The notes below the pieces were generated by a model that was not told where the DNA came from, did not search any database, and was given only the letters and a program-made list of their open reading frames with translations. From positions 114,868 to 178,867 of the forward strand of contig JAJRPI010000086.1 of NCBI GenBank assembly GCA_024280895.1: DNA of 64,000 bases, read 5' to 3'. This document shows, piece by piece, positions 19,574-29,039 of the stretch. Position numbers and translations under genes: made by a program. The stretch's first letter is position 1. Each line of letters starts with the position of its first letter. The stretch is from Alphaproteobacteria bacterium (GTDB taxonomy: Bacteria > Pseudomonadota > Alphaproteobacteria > Rhizobiales > JAKIUO01).

Positions 19574-19594
19574 CTTAGTCACAATATGATTAAG
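19574..19594. promoter_or_regulatory. Candidate Crp/Fnr-type operator
   Basis: CTTAGTCA-CAATA-TGATTAAG is an 8-bp inverted repeat with one mismatch and a 5-nt spacer. It lies 100 nt upstream of the DUF2892 start and 30 nt beyond the Crp/Fnr stop. The size and symmetry suit a dimeric Crp/Fnr regulator. The regulator gene next to it is the obvious candidate ligand. Confidence 0.5.
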
Positions 19595-19623
19595 TAGCAT
19601 GAACGGTAATTTGACAGGTCGTT

Positions 19624-20283
19624 TTACCCGGGCCTTGAATGATCTTTGTAGTTTGTGAGGCTATTCTTCAAGAGAATATTGATTTTACCGCGTTCAAGAG
19701 CAATCAACCCCCTATCTTCCCAGCGTTTTAATAATCGTGAGATCACTTCGCGCGCAGAGCCTAGGTCTGTTGCCAGGAATTGATGGGTACAAGGGACGAT
19801 ACCAAATCCATTGTCCAACTGCAATAACCGTGCAGCCAAGCGTGATTCAAGGGGACGAAACGCAACATCTTCCAAGACTTCAACCAACTCAATGAAACGC
19901 TCTGAATAGTCGCCAAGAATCGAATCTCTAAACCCTTGCGAACTGGACATGAGTTCTTGAAAAAGCGGGAATCCAATGGCGTAGCCCTCAAGTGGTTGCT
20001 CAACAATGCCCTCACCGCTATAGGGGCTATGCCCCAACAGACATGAAACAGTCATCACGCAAGCTGCGCCTGGGCCAACTCGGTACAAAACAATTTCACG
20101 CCCACTTTCAGCAACGATTTGCACTCTGATTGAACCACAGGTTAGTAAATAAAACAGCTCACATTTTTTACCGGGCTCAAATACTTTTGCCCCTTTTGGA
20201 GCGGTGATGAAAATTCCCTTGCTCGCCACAAGCTTGCTGGCCTTGGCGTCAAGTCCCGGGATCTGATCATTGTCTTCGATCAT
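19624..20283 (-). CDS. Crp/Fnr-family transcriptional regulator
   Basis: A 219-aa protein with an N-terminal cyclic-nucleotide-binding-like beta-barrel (FEPGKKCELFYLLTCGSIRV), a dimer helix, and a C-terminal winged helix with recognition helix around ATDLGSAREVISRLLKRWED (residues 171-190). It lacks the N-terminal cysteine cluster of oxygen-sensing FNR. It has cysteines at about 41, 49, 75, 81 and 165; the C-VMTVS-C pair at 75/81 falls in a region where relatives linked to DUF2892 also carry cysteines. A thiol- or sulfur-sensing role is therefore inferred but not shown. The start has AAGGTGAT upstream. Confidence 0.88.
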   Translation of the reverse strand: MIEDNDQIPGLDAKASKLVASKGIFITAPKGAKVFEPGKKCELFYLLTCGSIRVQIVAESGREIVLYRVGPGAACVMTVSCLLGHSPYSGEGIVEQPLEGYAIGFPLFQELMSSSQGFRDSILGDYSERFIELVEVLEDVAFRPLESRLAARLLQLDNGFGIVPCTHQFLATDLGSAREVISRLLKRWEDRGLIALERGKINILLKNSLTNYKDHSRPG

Positions 20284-20331
20284 CGGACATCACCTTCCTG
20301 CAGGACCGCGCGCTCTCACCTTGTGCTTATT

Positions 20332-21330
20332 TTATGATGTGAACGTATCGCAAGTCGCAACATCACCGCGCTCAAACCCTCGCTTGAACCAGCTCACTCG
20401 TTGCTTGGAAGAGCCGTGTGTGAAACTGTCAGGTACGACATATCCGGTTGTACGCTTTTGGATCTTGTCGTCGCCAATAGCGTTGGCTGCATTGAGGGCT
20501 TCTTCGAGATCGCCGCGTTCAAGGATGTTTTTGGCGCGATCAGCTCGTTTGGCCCAAACACCTGCCATACAGTCAGCCTGTAATTCCATACGAACCTGAA
20601 TAGCGTTTGATTTGGTACTTTTTTGACCATGCCGCATTTTGTATTTTTGTACCTTGCCAGTAATGCCCAGCAAAGTCTGGACATGATGGCCGATTTCATG
20701 GGCAATGACATATGCTTGCGCGAAATCACCAGACGCGCCAAATTTTCTTGAAAGCTCCTTGTAAAAAGCCGTGTCAATATAGACTTTTTGGTCGTTGGGG
20801 CAGTAAAACGGGCCCATTTGGCGCATGCCGACACCACAAGCGGTTCTTGTAGACCCCGAAAACATTACCATTTTCGGTTCGCGATAGGTGCGTCCCATGC
20901 GATCGAATATTCTTGTCCAGACATCTTCTGTATCAGCAAGCACCACAGACAAGAAGCCGCGCATCTCATCACTGACCTTTTCTCTATCGTTTCTTGAACC
21001 TTGTCGATCTTCCATGCCACCTCTAGGAAGTCCAGCATTGCGTCTGACCCGCCCCTGACTAGGTGTGATCCGTCTGTTTGTAGAGCTATCGGGCATGCGC
21101 GGTAGCTCAAGACCGGGAAAGCCAGTACCACCGCCGCCAAGAATCAATTTACCAAATTTAGGAAAAAAGATCATGATACCAACAACGATTATGATGCCCA
21201 TGATGCCCATGCCGCCACCGCGACGGGCACCTCTTCCACCACCGGGGAACGGAAAACGAAGACCACCCCCACCACCTTGACCGCGCCGATCTTCTACATT
21301 GTCGCTCTTGCGACGACCTTTCCAACGCAT
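20332..21330 (-). CDS. YpfJ-family neutral zinc metallopeptidase
   Basis: A 332-aa protein matching the predicted neutral zinc metallopeptidase family. A charged, glycine-rich N-terminus (GGGGGLRFPFPGGGRGARRGGG) is followed by one membrane helix (MGIMGIIIVVGIMIFF), a linker, and the peptidase domain with zinc site HEIGHHVQ (about residue 210). The C-terminus contains SFTHGSSKQRVSWFKRGFERGD, also typical. It is probably anchored in the inner membrane with its domain in the periplasm. The biological substrate of the family is not known. Its gene lies 48 nt upstream of the Crp/Fnr gene on the same strand, so co-transcription is possible. Confidence 0.9.
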   Translation of the reverse strand: MRWKGRRKSDNVEDRRGQGGGGGLRFPFPGGGRGARRGGGMGIMGIIIVVGIMIFFPKFGKLILGGGGTGFPGLELPRMPDSSTNRRITPSQGRVRRNAGLPRGGMEDRQGSRNDREKVSDEMRGFLSVVLADTEDVWTRIFDRMGRTYREPKMVMFSGSTRTACGVGMRQMGPFYCPNDQKVYIDTAFYKELSRKFGASGDFAQAYVIAHEIGHHVQTLLGITGKVQKYKMRHGQKSTKSNAIQVRMELQADCMAGVWAKRADRAKNILERGDLEEALNAANAIGDDKIQKRTTGYVVPDSFTHGSSKQRVSWFKRGFERGDVATCDTFTS

Positions 21331-21632
21331 GGGCTCACTTTCTCATTATTCGTTACACTGCTTGTCGTGTGAAAGATCATTCGCACACGGCTCTTCAATA
21401 AGCTTATACATTCTGCTTGCCACCAAGGCCAATCCCTAACAGCAGTCCGGCAACAGAAAATGAGATTATCGCTAAGAACAGGATTTATTTTCAATAAGGG
21501 TGATAATCATCTGGATAATTATTGCCTTTTCTGGCAAGGAAGGCCATTAAATTCAATCAAACACCATAGATTAGTGCGAATGTTGATTCTGTTTGATTTT
21601 TGAAAGACAATGTCTTCATCATTTAATCATTT
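21331..21632. other. Gene-free interval before tRNA-Arg
   Basis: About 300 nt between the metallopeptidase start and the tRNA. The short ORFs here have no family resemblance and no ribosome-binding site. It presumably carries the promoters of the two divergent units, but I see no clear consensus. Confidence 0.5.
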
Positions 21633-21709
21633 GGTCCCGTAGCTCAGTTGGATAGAGCAGGAGCCTTCTAAGCTCAAGGTCGGAGGTTCGAATCCTCCCG
21701 GGATCACCA
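21633..21709 (+). tRNA. tRNA-Arg (anticodon TCT)
   Basis: 77 nt fold as a cloverleaf: acceptor GGTCCCG/CGGGATC, D stem GCTC/GAGC, anticodon loop CTTCTAA giving TCT, T arm GGAGG-TTCGAAT-CCTCC, and encoded CCA. It reads AGA codons. The first anticodon-stem pair is a mismatch. Confidence 0.95.
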
Positions 21710-21745
21710 CTTATAGTCAGATTGCATCTTTACCAGAATCGCACC

Positions 21746-21774
21746 GGGGCCTTCCAGTTTATCTGGAAGCCCCC
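21746..21774. terminator. Hairpin between tRNA-Arg and leuA
   Basis: GGGGCCTTCCAG pairs with CTGGAAGCCCC with one bulged C and a 5-nt loop. It lies where transcripts of tRNA-Arg (+) and leuA (-) converge. There is no good T-run on either side, so it may be a transcript-end processing or protection hairpin. Confidence 0.5.
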
Positions 21775-21802
21775 GATCCGACTTGGTCTCAATTTTTAGC
21801 GA

Positions 21803-23398
21803 CTATTCGACAATATGCAGTTTTTCCTCGACATCATCTTTTTGGCGTTTGGCCAGCAACTTATTAAGCGCGCTGATATAAGCCTTTGCTGAGGCGACCA
21901 TGGTATCCTGGTCAGCACTACGTCCTGTGACGGTCCTGCCATCTTCTGACAAGCGGACCATCACTTCGGCCTGCGCATCAGTACCCGCAGTAACAGCGCT
22001 TACCTCATAAAGGGCCAAACGGGCATTATGTCTGACGATTTCCTTGATCGCATTGAAAATACTGTCAACAGGCCCCTCACCCGTTGCCTCGCGAGTTTCA
22101 TGGTGACCTTCGACCTCAAGAGTGATGGTGGCTTTTTGCGGACCACCAGTGCCAGCAATCACCGTCAAAGCAACAACCTTGATATTTTCATTGGCATTTG
22201 ACACCTGATCATCCACCAATGCTTCAATATCTTCGTCAAAGACATGCTTTTTGTGGTCAGCCAGATCTTTGAAACGCTTGAAGGCATCCTGGAATTCGCC
22301 ATCTGCCAGCTCATAGCCCAGGTCTTTGAGCTTTTCCTTAAAGGCGTGGCGTCCCGAATGTTTACCCATCACCAGCGAGCTTTCTTTCAGGCCAACGCTT
22401 TCCGGCGTCATAATCTCATAGGTTTGGGTATTTTTGAGCATGCCGTCTTGATGAATACCACTTTCATGGGCAAAGGCATTTTTGCCCACGATGGCTTTGT
22501 TGGGCTGCACAGGAAAAGCTGTCACAGCCGATACCAGTTTCGAGGCGCGTGTGATAAAGGTCGGGTCGATATTGGTCCAGTATGGCAAGACGTCATTGCG
22601 CGTGTTAATGGCCATAACGATTTCTTCGAGCGCTGCGTTGCCTGCCCGCTCTCCCAGACCATTAATGGTGCATTCTACCTGGCGAGCCCCTGCGCGGACC
22701 CCGGCCAGAGAGTTTGCTACTCCCATGCCCAGATCATCGTGGCAATGGGTCGAGAATATCACCTCATCAGCACCTTCAACCCGCTCGCGCAACATCTTGA
22801 TCAGCGCAAACATTTCTTCAGGCACGGTATAGCCGACGGTATCTGGGATATTGATGGTGCCCGCACCCGCCTTGATTGCGGCTTCCACACAGCGGCACAA
22901 AAAGTCGTGTTCCGTGCGGGTCGCATCTTCCGCCGACCATTCCACATTATCAGTATAGCTACGCGCATGTGTGACGCTGCTTGTGACCATATCGAGCACG
23001 TCATCTGCTTGCATTTGCAGTTTGTATTTCATATGCACGGGCGACGTCGAAATAAAGGTATGGATACGGGGGTTAACCGCATCACGCAAAGCCTGTCCGG
23101 CGCGATCAATATCCTTGATTGAGGCGCGGGCCAATCCACATACAGACGCGGACTTCACGGTTTTTGCGACTTGGCGCACTGATTCGAAGTCACCGGGTGA
23201 AGCAATCGGGAAGCCGGCTTCGATAATATCCACGCCCATTTCGTCAAGAATTTCGGCAACTTGAATTTTTTCTTCCAATGACATGGAAGCGCCAGGCGAT
23301 TGTTCGCCATCGCGCAAGGTTGTATCGAAAATGATCACACGATCAGCATCAGACCTATCGGTCACGACCGGTTTGATATCAGTTTTATTATGTCCCAT
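21803..23398 (-). CDS. leuA: 2-isopropylmalate synthase
   Basis: LeuA (about 531 aa) condenses acetyl-CoA with 2-ketoisovalerate, the committed step of leucine synthesis. The HMGL-like catalytic domain carries FDTTLRDGEQSPGASM and the metal site STHCHDDLGMGVANSLAG. The C-terminal regulatory domain (GTGGPQKATITLEVEGHHETREATGEGPVDSIFNAI) binds leucine in the family. AAGGA lies nine bases before the ATG at 23398, so the ten residues added by the track are excluded. No leader peptide or T-box is visible upstream. It stands alone, without leuBCD nearby. Confidence 0.96.
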   Translation of the reverse strand: MGHNKTDIKPVVTDRSDADRVIIFDTTLRDGEQSPGASMSLEEKIQVAEILDEMGVDIIEAGFPIASPGDFESVRQVAKTVKSASVCGLARASIKDIDRAGQALRDAVNPRIHTFISTSPVHMKYKLQMQADDVLDMVTSSVTHARSYTDNVEWSAEDATRTEHDFLCRCVEAAIKAGAGTINIPDTVGYTVPEEMFALIKMLRERVEGADEVIFSTHCHDDLGMGVANSLAGVRAGARQVECTINGLGERAGNAALEEIVMAINTRNDVLPYWTNIDPTFITRASKLVSAVTAFPVQPNKAIVGKNAFAHESGIHQDGMLKNTQTYEIMTPESVGLKESSLVMGKHSGRHAFKEKLKDLGYELADGEFQDAFKRFKDLADHKKHVFDEDIEALVDDQVSNANENIKVVALTVIAGTGGPQKATITLEVEGHHETREATGEGPVDSIFNAIKEIVRHNARLALYEVSAVTAGTDAQAEVMVRLSEDGRTVTGRSADQDTMVASAKAYISALNKLLAKRQKDDVEEKLHIVE

Positions 23399-23510
23399 AA
23401 GAAGTGGTCCTTGTTCACGGCCTCGCATAAGTATACGGCGGCGCGTTAATTTCGCAATGTTTATGAAGGTTTACCCCTAAAGCATGCGCCCGCAAACGGA
23501 CCGCCCCTGC

Positions 23511-23684
23511 TCAGGGGTTCATAAGGCGGAGGACCAGGGAAAGCGTATTTCCAACGGTTTCGGGGGCAAATAAAAGGCCAGCAAGCAACAGCAAAAAGAG
23601 CGCGGAAGCACCCTCTTCCAGCAATGTGCTGAATCGAGCGGTCTCGATAGACGCTGTTTTTCGATTGCTCATCTGTTTCGCCAT
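23511..23684 (-). CDS. Possible 57-aa single-pass membrane peptide
   Basis: Below the ORF-track cutoff, this frame reads MAKQMSNRKTASIETARFST and then a hydrophobic helix (SALFLLLLAGLLFA), ending LVLRLMNP. It fills much of the 466-nt gap between leuA and the transporter. The helix-after-basic-tail layout is coherent for a small membrane protein. Against it, no Shine-Dalgarno is obvious and I recognise no family. The stop lies in a small CCCCT-GCTC-AGGGG hairpin. The rest of the gap (23685-23864) shows nothing else. Confidence 0.35.
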   Translation of the reverse strand: MAKQMSNRKTASIETARFSTLLEEGASALFLLLLAGLLFAPETVGNTLSLVLRLMNP

Positions 23685-23864
23685 GTTCGTAATTTCAAAA
23701 AATTATCAGCTACATCTATATAACCTTAATTTGAATAAGGTCTCGTAAATCATGCCAACCGAATATATTTCATACCTAACAAATCGTTTAGACAACAATC
23801 AAGGCTATTTTGCAAGCTCTGTTGATGAGTCGTATATATTCACGCTGTTCCGCCTGTGCAAACT

Positions 23865-25466
23865 TTAGGCGAGCAGCGGCCAATAGAGCGAGGCAAACAG
23901 CATCAGCACGAGTGTCGACATGGCTACCATGCGTATCCCCACCAACAAGAAGTCCGTGGTTTTTAGATATCCAGATGAATAAACGATGGTACAAGCTGGC
24001 GTACCAATGACCGTCAGATAGGCAAAGGCTGAGGAAACAGCTGTAATAAAGCCAATAATAATTGGACTTTCACCTGCCGATTGTGCGAGTTGCAAAACGA
24101 TGGGGCCAAGCACAGCAACGGCGGCACCATTTGACATGGTGTTGGTGACAGCGGTTGTCAGCGCTGATATTGCGACCCACAAAGGAATACCCTGATCAAC
24201 CCCGATTGGTGTCAGCATGTCCTTGAAGCTGGTCGCGATCCAGGAAGCCGCGCCTGTATCTTTCATTTGCACACCAAGGGAAATAGCGGCCGCATAAAGC
24301 AACACCACCCCCCAGTTGACGCCGTTGTTGACATCATTCCAGTGCACCAGGCCAATGATCAAGAAAGCGGCAGCACCAGCAATCGCGACAGTCCCAAGGC
24401 CGATGGTATCGGAAAACATGACCCAGCCGATGAAGGTGAGGAAAAATACCGCAATGGCAACCCAGTCACCCTGTTTCATGGGACCTTCTTCAACAATCTG
24501 CTGGCGAAGCTTAACAACAGCGCGCGACAGATTGGAATATTCAGGTTTGAACGTGTAGAGCAGAATCATTGTCACAAATGGTAACTGAGCCAGAAAAACG
24601 GGATAGCAATAGACAATCCAGGTGATGTAATCGATGATATATTTGCGTGTTTCAGGATTGGTCGGGTCAAAGAAAAACTCTTTCCAATAGCCGATCATGA
24701 TGGCATTACGCGCGCCGCCAGAGGGCGTGCCAATCCCCGCAACTGAACAACCATAAGAGATCGAAAACAATAGGACTGCAGCGAGATTGCGCACAGCCTT
24801 TGGATCATCCGAAGTCAGCGTGATAAGAGTAATCGCAACGGGCAACATCATGGCTGCAACAGTATGTTCACCTATGACCGAGGCCAAAACACCAGAGACC
24901 ACAGATATTCCAACAGCGATATTGGCGGTTTTTGTGCCTGTGACCTTAACGATCAAAAAGGCTATTCGCTTGTCGAGCTTTTGTTTGACAACGGCAACCG
25001 CCAGCATCAAGGAGCCCATAATAAACAACACACTATCGCTCATCAAAGACTTGGCGACGGTGGTCGAATCAGTCCCTAGCAACATGACCTGACCTACGAT
25101 AATGAGAAGGGCGACTGTTGGCAGCGGGATCGGTTCAGTAACAAACAAAATAACAGCCATAACAGACATGGCCATGACGATTTGACCGTCAGCAGAGAGA
25201 CCAGAGACCTGAGGCATGTTGATGATGATCGCCCCGACAATCATCGAAATGAAAAACCAGCGCTTTTCACGGAAAAAGAAACCAAGACTTCGCAGGGCTG
25301 AAAGGCGACCAACATAGCGACGCGTTCCCCTGCCCATACCACCAACATTCTGGGCAGCATGCTTGGCAACTTCAGCTGCTTCATGCGCTAAATGTTTGGC
25401 CTCGGCGTTTGCCCGCTGGGCAATATCCTTGACACTCTTTTTTATTTTGTCGGAACCTTTTGACAT
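23865..25466 (-). CDS. SLC13/DASS-type sodium:anion symporter
   Basis: A protein of about 533 aa with 11-12 hydrophobic segments, of the divalent anion:sodium symporter family that takes up dicarboxylates, sulfate or similar anions. Family features are EPIPLPTVALLI early, IGTPSGGARNAI in the first repeat and TNTMSNGAAVAVLGPI plus IGTPACTIVYSSGYL in the second. The substrate cannot be read from sequence. Unusually, about 50 residues of Lys/Ala/His-rich helix (MSKGSDKIKKSVKDIAQRAN...) precede the first membrane segment. The start at 25466 is preferred over a GTG 13 codons upstream. It is a lone gene. Confidence 0.87.
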   Translation of the reverse strand: MSKGSDKIKKSVKDIAQRANAEAKHLAHEAAEVAKHAAQNVGGMGRGTRRYVGRLSALRSLGFFFREKRWFFISMIVGAIIINMPQVSGLSADGQIVMAMSVMAVILFVTEPIPLPTVALLIIVGQVMLLGTDSTTVAKSLMSDSVLFIMGSLMLAVAVVKQKLDKRIAFLIVKVTGTKTANIAVGISVVSGVLASVIGEHTVAAMMLPVAITLITLTSDDPKAVRNLAAVLLFSISYGCSVAGIGTPSGGARNAIMIGYWKEFFFDPTNPETRKYIIDYITWIVYCYPVFLAQLPFVTMILLYTFKPEYSNLSRAVVKLRQQIVEEGPMKQGDWVAIAVFFLTFIGWVMFSDTIGLGTVAIAGAAAFLIIGLVHWNDVNNGVNWGVVLLYAAAISLGVQMKDTGAASWIATSFKDMLTPIGVDQGIPLWVAISALTTAVTNTMSNGAAVAVLGPIVLQLAQSAGESPIIIGFITAVSSAFAYLTVIGTPACTIVYSSGYLKTTDFLLVGIRMVAMSTLVLMLFASLYWPLLA

Positions 25467-25694
25467 GTGCCGCTGTACTTCCGTATTAGCAAGATGGCAA
25501 AACACCTGGATTCAAGCCGAATTCCAGAGATCTATCTCGAATTTGATTGTTTTTTGCACCTGTTTAGCACACTAAAGCCCAGAGAACACAGGCCATAACC
25601 GCACAGGCAACATGCAAGACAATCTTAAAACAATAAATTTGACTCAAAGGCAAACATATTCCGCCTCTTGGTCGATATGATCATTGAGGAAATC

Positions 25695-27089
25695 ATGGAT
25701 CAAAATAAAAAAGTTCACATAATCGGAGCGGGGCTCGCGGGGGCTGAAGCGGCCTGGCAGCTGGCAAAAGCGGGCGTCAACGTCGCGCTGCATGAAATGC
25801 GGCCGGTTGTCACGACACAGGCTCATCAAGGCGATGGATGCGCTGAACTGGTATGTTCCAATTCCTTTCGCTCTGATGATCACAACCAGAATGCGGTTGG
25901 TGTCATTCATCAAGAGATGCGCCTTGCTGGCTCCTTGATCATAGAAGCCGCCGATGCAACAAAGCTACCTGCTGGCGGCGCTTTAGCGGTCGATCGGGAG
26001 CAGTTTTCCCAATATGTAAGCGACAAGCTGACCGGTCATGATTTGATTGATTTGCAACGCGGCGAGATATTCCAAATTCCTGTTGAAGATGCGGCTTCCA
26101 CAATCATCGCCAGTGGTCCTTTGACCTCGGATAAGCTTGGTGCTGCGATTGGCGGATTGACCGGACAGGATGAATTAGCCTTTTTTGACGCCATCGCGCC
26201 AATCATTCACAAAGATAGTATTGATTTCGATAAAGTCTGGTTTCAGTCACGATATGATAAAAAGGGCCCGGGCGGCACAGGCGCCGACTATATCAATTGC
26301 GCCCTTGATAAAAAACAATATGAAACATTCATCGCTGATCTGGTTGGTGGAGAAAAAACCGATTTCAAGGAATGGGAAAAAAGTACGCCCTATTTTGAGG
26401 GCTGTTTGCCGATTGAGGTAATGGCCGAGCGCGGCCCCGAAACGTTGCGTTTTGGCCCCATGAAACCTGTTGGTCTGACCAATCCCCACGACCCAGAAGT
26501 CAAACCTTATGCGATCATTCAGCTCCGTCAGGACAATGCTCTTGGCACACTTTGGAATATGGTTGGGTTCCAGACCAAGCTGGTCTATGGCGAGCAAGCG
26601 CGCATATTTCGCAAAATTCCTGGCCTCGAGAATGCTGTGTTCGCGCGCCTTGGCGGGCTACATAGAAACACTTTCTTGAACAGTCCCAAATTGCTGGATC
26701 AGTCCCTTCGCTTAATGACCGAGCCACGCATTCGCTTTGCCGGACAGATCACTGGCGTTGAAGGTTATGTTGAATCAGCCGCTATGGGATTGCTTGCCGG
26801 GCGGTTCGCGGCCCATGATGCACTTAGAGATGTGCAAGACGGCGTACTCCCCCCTCCTCCAAAAACAAGCGCCCACGGGGCACTGATTGAGCATATCACA
26901 GGTGGCCATCTCATCGCAAAGCGCAGCTTCCAGCCGATGAACGTCAATTTTGGCCTGTTTCCTGACGTCGAAATACCAAGCCATGACGAGGACGGCAAAA
27001 AGATCAAAGGCAAGCAAAAGAGCATCGCCCGCAAGCTGGCCAACAGCCAACGGGCACTTAAGGATTTTGCGCAATGGCTTGCTCAATGA
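25695..27089 (+). CDS. trmFO: Folate/FAD-dependent tRNA m5U54 methyltransferase
   Basis: TrmFO (464 aa) methylates U54 in the tRNA T-loop using methylenetetrahydrofolate and FADH2. It has the Rossmann motif [16 protein letters not shown], the conserved CSNSFRSDD segment, and the C-terminal [17 protein letters not shown] lies just before the ATG at 25695; the track adds nine residues with no support. It is the only plus-strand gene between the transporter and the secDF block, and ends 9 nt from the convergent SGNH hydrolase. Confidence 0.96.
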   Translation: MDQNKKVHIIGAGLAGAEAAWQLAKAGVNVALHEMRPVVTTQAHQGDGCAELVCSNSFRSDDHNQNAVGVIHQEMRLAGSLIIEAADATKLPAGGALAVDREQFSQYVSDKLTGHDLIDLQRGEIFQIPVEDAASTIIASGPLTSDKLGAAIGGLTGQDELAFFDAIAPIIHKDSIDFDKVWFQSRYDKKGPGGTGADYINCALDKKQYETFIADLVGGEKTDFKEWEKSTPYFEGCLPIEVMAERGPETLRFGPMKPVGLTNPHDPEVKPYAIIQLRQDNALGTLWNMVGFQTKLVYGEQARIFRKIPGLENAVFARLGGLHRNTFLNSPKLLDQSLRLMTEPRIRFAGQITGVEGYVESAAMGLLAGRFAAHDALRDVQDGVLPPPPKTSAHGALIEHITGGHLIAKRSFQPMNVNFGLFPDVEIPSHDEDGKKIKGKQKSIARKLANSQRALKDFAQWLAQ

Positions 27090-27098
27090 TCCCGGTTA

Positions 27099-28988
27099 CT
27101 ATTTGTCATATTTACGAAGGATGTTACGCGCCTTTTTTACAACAGCATCCGCGATGACGGCATGCCCTTCTGCGGTTGGATGAAAGGATCCCGAATAGGT
27201 GCCCGCCATCACGACCTGAAACCATTTTGTCCGCTTGTGTCGCATCAATCCATTCGAAACGGCCCCACTGGTATGGTAATGGCCCGTCATATAAGCATCG
27301 TTTGGCGTCCGGAACCAACGTTGACGACTGGCATAGGGCAAATACTCGCTTGGCTGATAGCTAGACCATTCTTTGTTGGCATAGCGAGGCAGGTCCATTT
27401 GCTCGGCGATCAAACCGGGGTCTTGTGGACTAACCGCACAAAAGCCGTGCGACGCGAACTGATCACGGTGCTCGTCAACAAATGTCCAGCCATGTGATCG
27501 CGAGGAAGCTTTCATCAAATCAAACAGCTCATCGGCAAAATCTGATGCTTGCTTGAGCTTGCTATTAACCACGGAGAAATCGGGATATAAAGACATGCCA
27601 GCATTGCCGGAGGGACAAAGAGTGGCTCCATCTTGTGTACGCTCCATACGAGGATAGGCCGATAAAATGATCCGGTCTGACTGTTTCCACGGAATTTTCA
27701 GCATATAGTGGAAGGCCTTGTTAAGAGCCTTATAGCGGGTTTTTAGTACACTGAGAGCCTTGCGAGCCTCGCTTGGACCATATACGCCTCCCAGCCAGCC
27801 ACCGACTTTTTTCAACAAGCTTTTATCCTGCATGATCGCATTGGCCACGAGGCTGGAAAAACCAACATCATTCCCGCCAATAGACACGAGAAGCAGATCG
27901 ATTTTACGGCGCGGCTTATAACATTTATTGAGCACCATATTTTCTAGTTCGGGCAACTTGCCAAGTTGTGTGTAACCTGACGTGTAGTCCTTGGGGGTGC
28001 TGCTGCCTTTACCGCACAATTCTTCAGAGACATAACTTAATTGCGGGAGCTGGGGGGGGTGTTTGTCCCATTCATTGCCCTTGTACCTTAAAAACAGGCC
28101 CACTGTTATTTCCGACCCAGAGCAGGCAAATCCGGCAAATGTCACGGCTCGATGCGAATCTTCTACCGCAAGCTGGAGAGCTGTCCGCAACTGATAGGAA
28201 TAGAGCGATCTATGACAAGCGCGGCTCTGCCATCTGGCAGCTTCACGTAAAAAAGCCGCATCCCCCACTTTTTTCCAGTCCCCCCGCCTTGTTGGATAAC
28301 CTTTCATGGGGCGTTTATTTGGATCAAGACCGTAATCAGCTGATTGATCGTCGGTAAATTTCACGGGATCGTCGGGATTTCCTTCTCCCGAAGCAAAGCT
28401 GTCGCCCACTCCTACGATAAATATATCTTTGACGCGGATGCGCTTTTTGGCTTTTTTAACGCCATCGATGGAGACACTAAGCCGCCCCCCCTTGGGAAAG
28501 GGAATTTCGAACCCGACTTCATCGCTACACAAAGAAACCTGACGGTGTAGTGCACCACGTCTTGACCTCTTGGCGCTCCCAACAAAAGCCCATTCGCATC
28601 TGTCAGTTGGCTCAAAAGAGCCTTTATACCGAACCAATACCTTATGCGTTTTGGGGTTGATATAGTCCACACCCTTGCCGCGACAAAAGCGATATCTATT
28701 GCGCGTATTATCCCAACAGGTTTGCGTAAAAATATCTTCTGCCCAGCCACGCTGATTATTGTCAGCAAGCTTGCGTTCCATCGATAATACGGGGGTCTTT
28801 TTCTCTTCAGCGCTTAGCGATTGATAAAGCTCAACCTGCGCATTGCTGTGCTCTGGATTAAGAAACAGACGAAACGAATTCTCGACCCGCCATTCGATTG
28901 ATCCATCTGCCTTGGCTAAAGTACCGCCAAGCCCCGCAATGATTATGATCATGGAAACGGTGATCTGCTTTAATACGCGCAATTTCAT
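27099..28988 (-). CDS. Large secreted SGNH/GDSL hydrolase
   Basis: A 629-aa exported protein: signal peptide (ISMIIIIAGLGGTLAKA-like segment), about 160 residues of beta-rich, cysteine-containing N-terminal domain, then an SGNH esterase/lipase domain. Block I is GDSFASGEGNP (nucleophile Ser about 197), block III SIGGNDVGF (about 376), and the C-terminal histidine block SFHPTAEGHAVIAD (His about 603). The GDSFASGEG form resembles actinobacterial extracellular lipases. Many cysteines suggest disulfides. The substrate is unknown; extracellular or periplasmic ester hydrolysis is inferred. It is last in the secDF-side gene run, 51 nt after the squalene-synthase-like gene. Confidence 0.8.
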   Translation of the reverse strand: MKLRVLKQITVSMIIIIAGLGGTLAKADGSIEWRVENSFRLFLNPEHSNAQVELYQSLSAEEKKTPVLSMERKLADNNQRGWAEDIFTQTCWDNTRNRYRFCRGKGVDYINPKTHKVLVRYKGSFEPTDRCEWAFVGSAKRSRRGALHRQVSLCSDEVGFEIPFPKGGRLSVSIDGVKKAKKRIRVKDIFIVGVGDSFASGEGNPDDPVKFTDDQSADYGLDPNKRPMKGYPTRRGDWKKVGDAAFLREAARWQSRACHRSLYSYQLRTALQLAVEDSHRAVTFAGFACSGSEITVGLFLRYKGNEWDKHPPQLPQLSYVSEELCGKGSSTPKDYTSGYTQLGKLPELENMVLNKCYKPRRKIDLLLVSIGGNDVGFSSLVANAIMQDKSLLKKVGGWLGGVYGPSEARKALSVLKTRYKALNKAFHYMLKIPWKQSDRIILSAYPRMERTQDGATLCPSGNAGMSLYPDFSVVNSKLKQASDFADELFDLMKASSRSHGWTFVDEHRDQFASHGFCAVSPQDPGLIAEQMDLPRYANKEWSSYQPSEYLPYASRQRWFRTPNDAYMTGHYHTSGAVSNGLMRHKRTKWFQVVMAGTYSGSFHPTAEGHAVIADAVVKKARNILRKYDK

Positions 28989-29039
28989 ATCTACGATCCG
29001 GTGCGTGATGGCAGCAATATACGCGCTGCACGATAATTG

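Noticed and set aside
21633-21709. tRNA-Arg as an integration site for a mobile element
   Set aside because: No integrase, no direct repeat of the tRNA 3' end, and core genes lie on both sides.
22244-23122. 292-aa plus-strand ORF opposite leuA
   Set aside because: It is a shadow of the leuA frame, with no family resemblance, and leuA is unambiguous.
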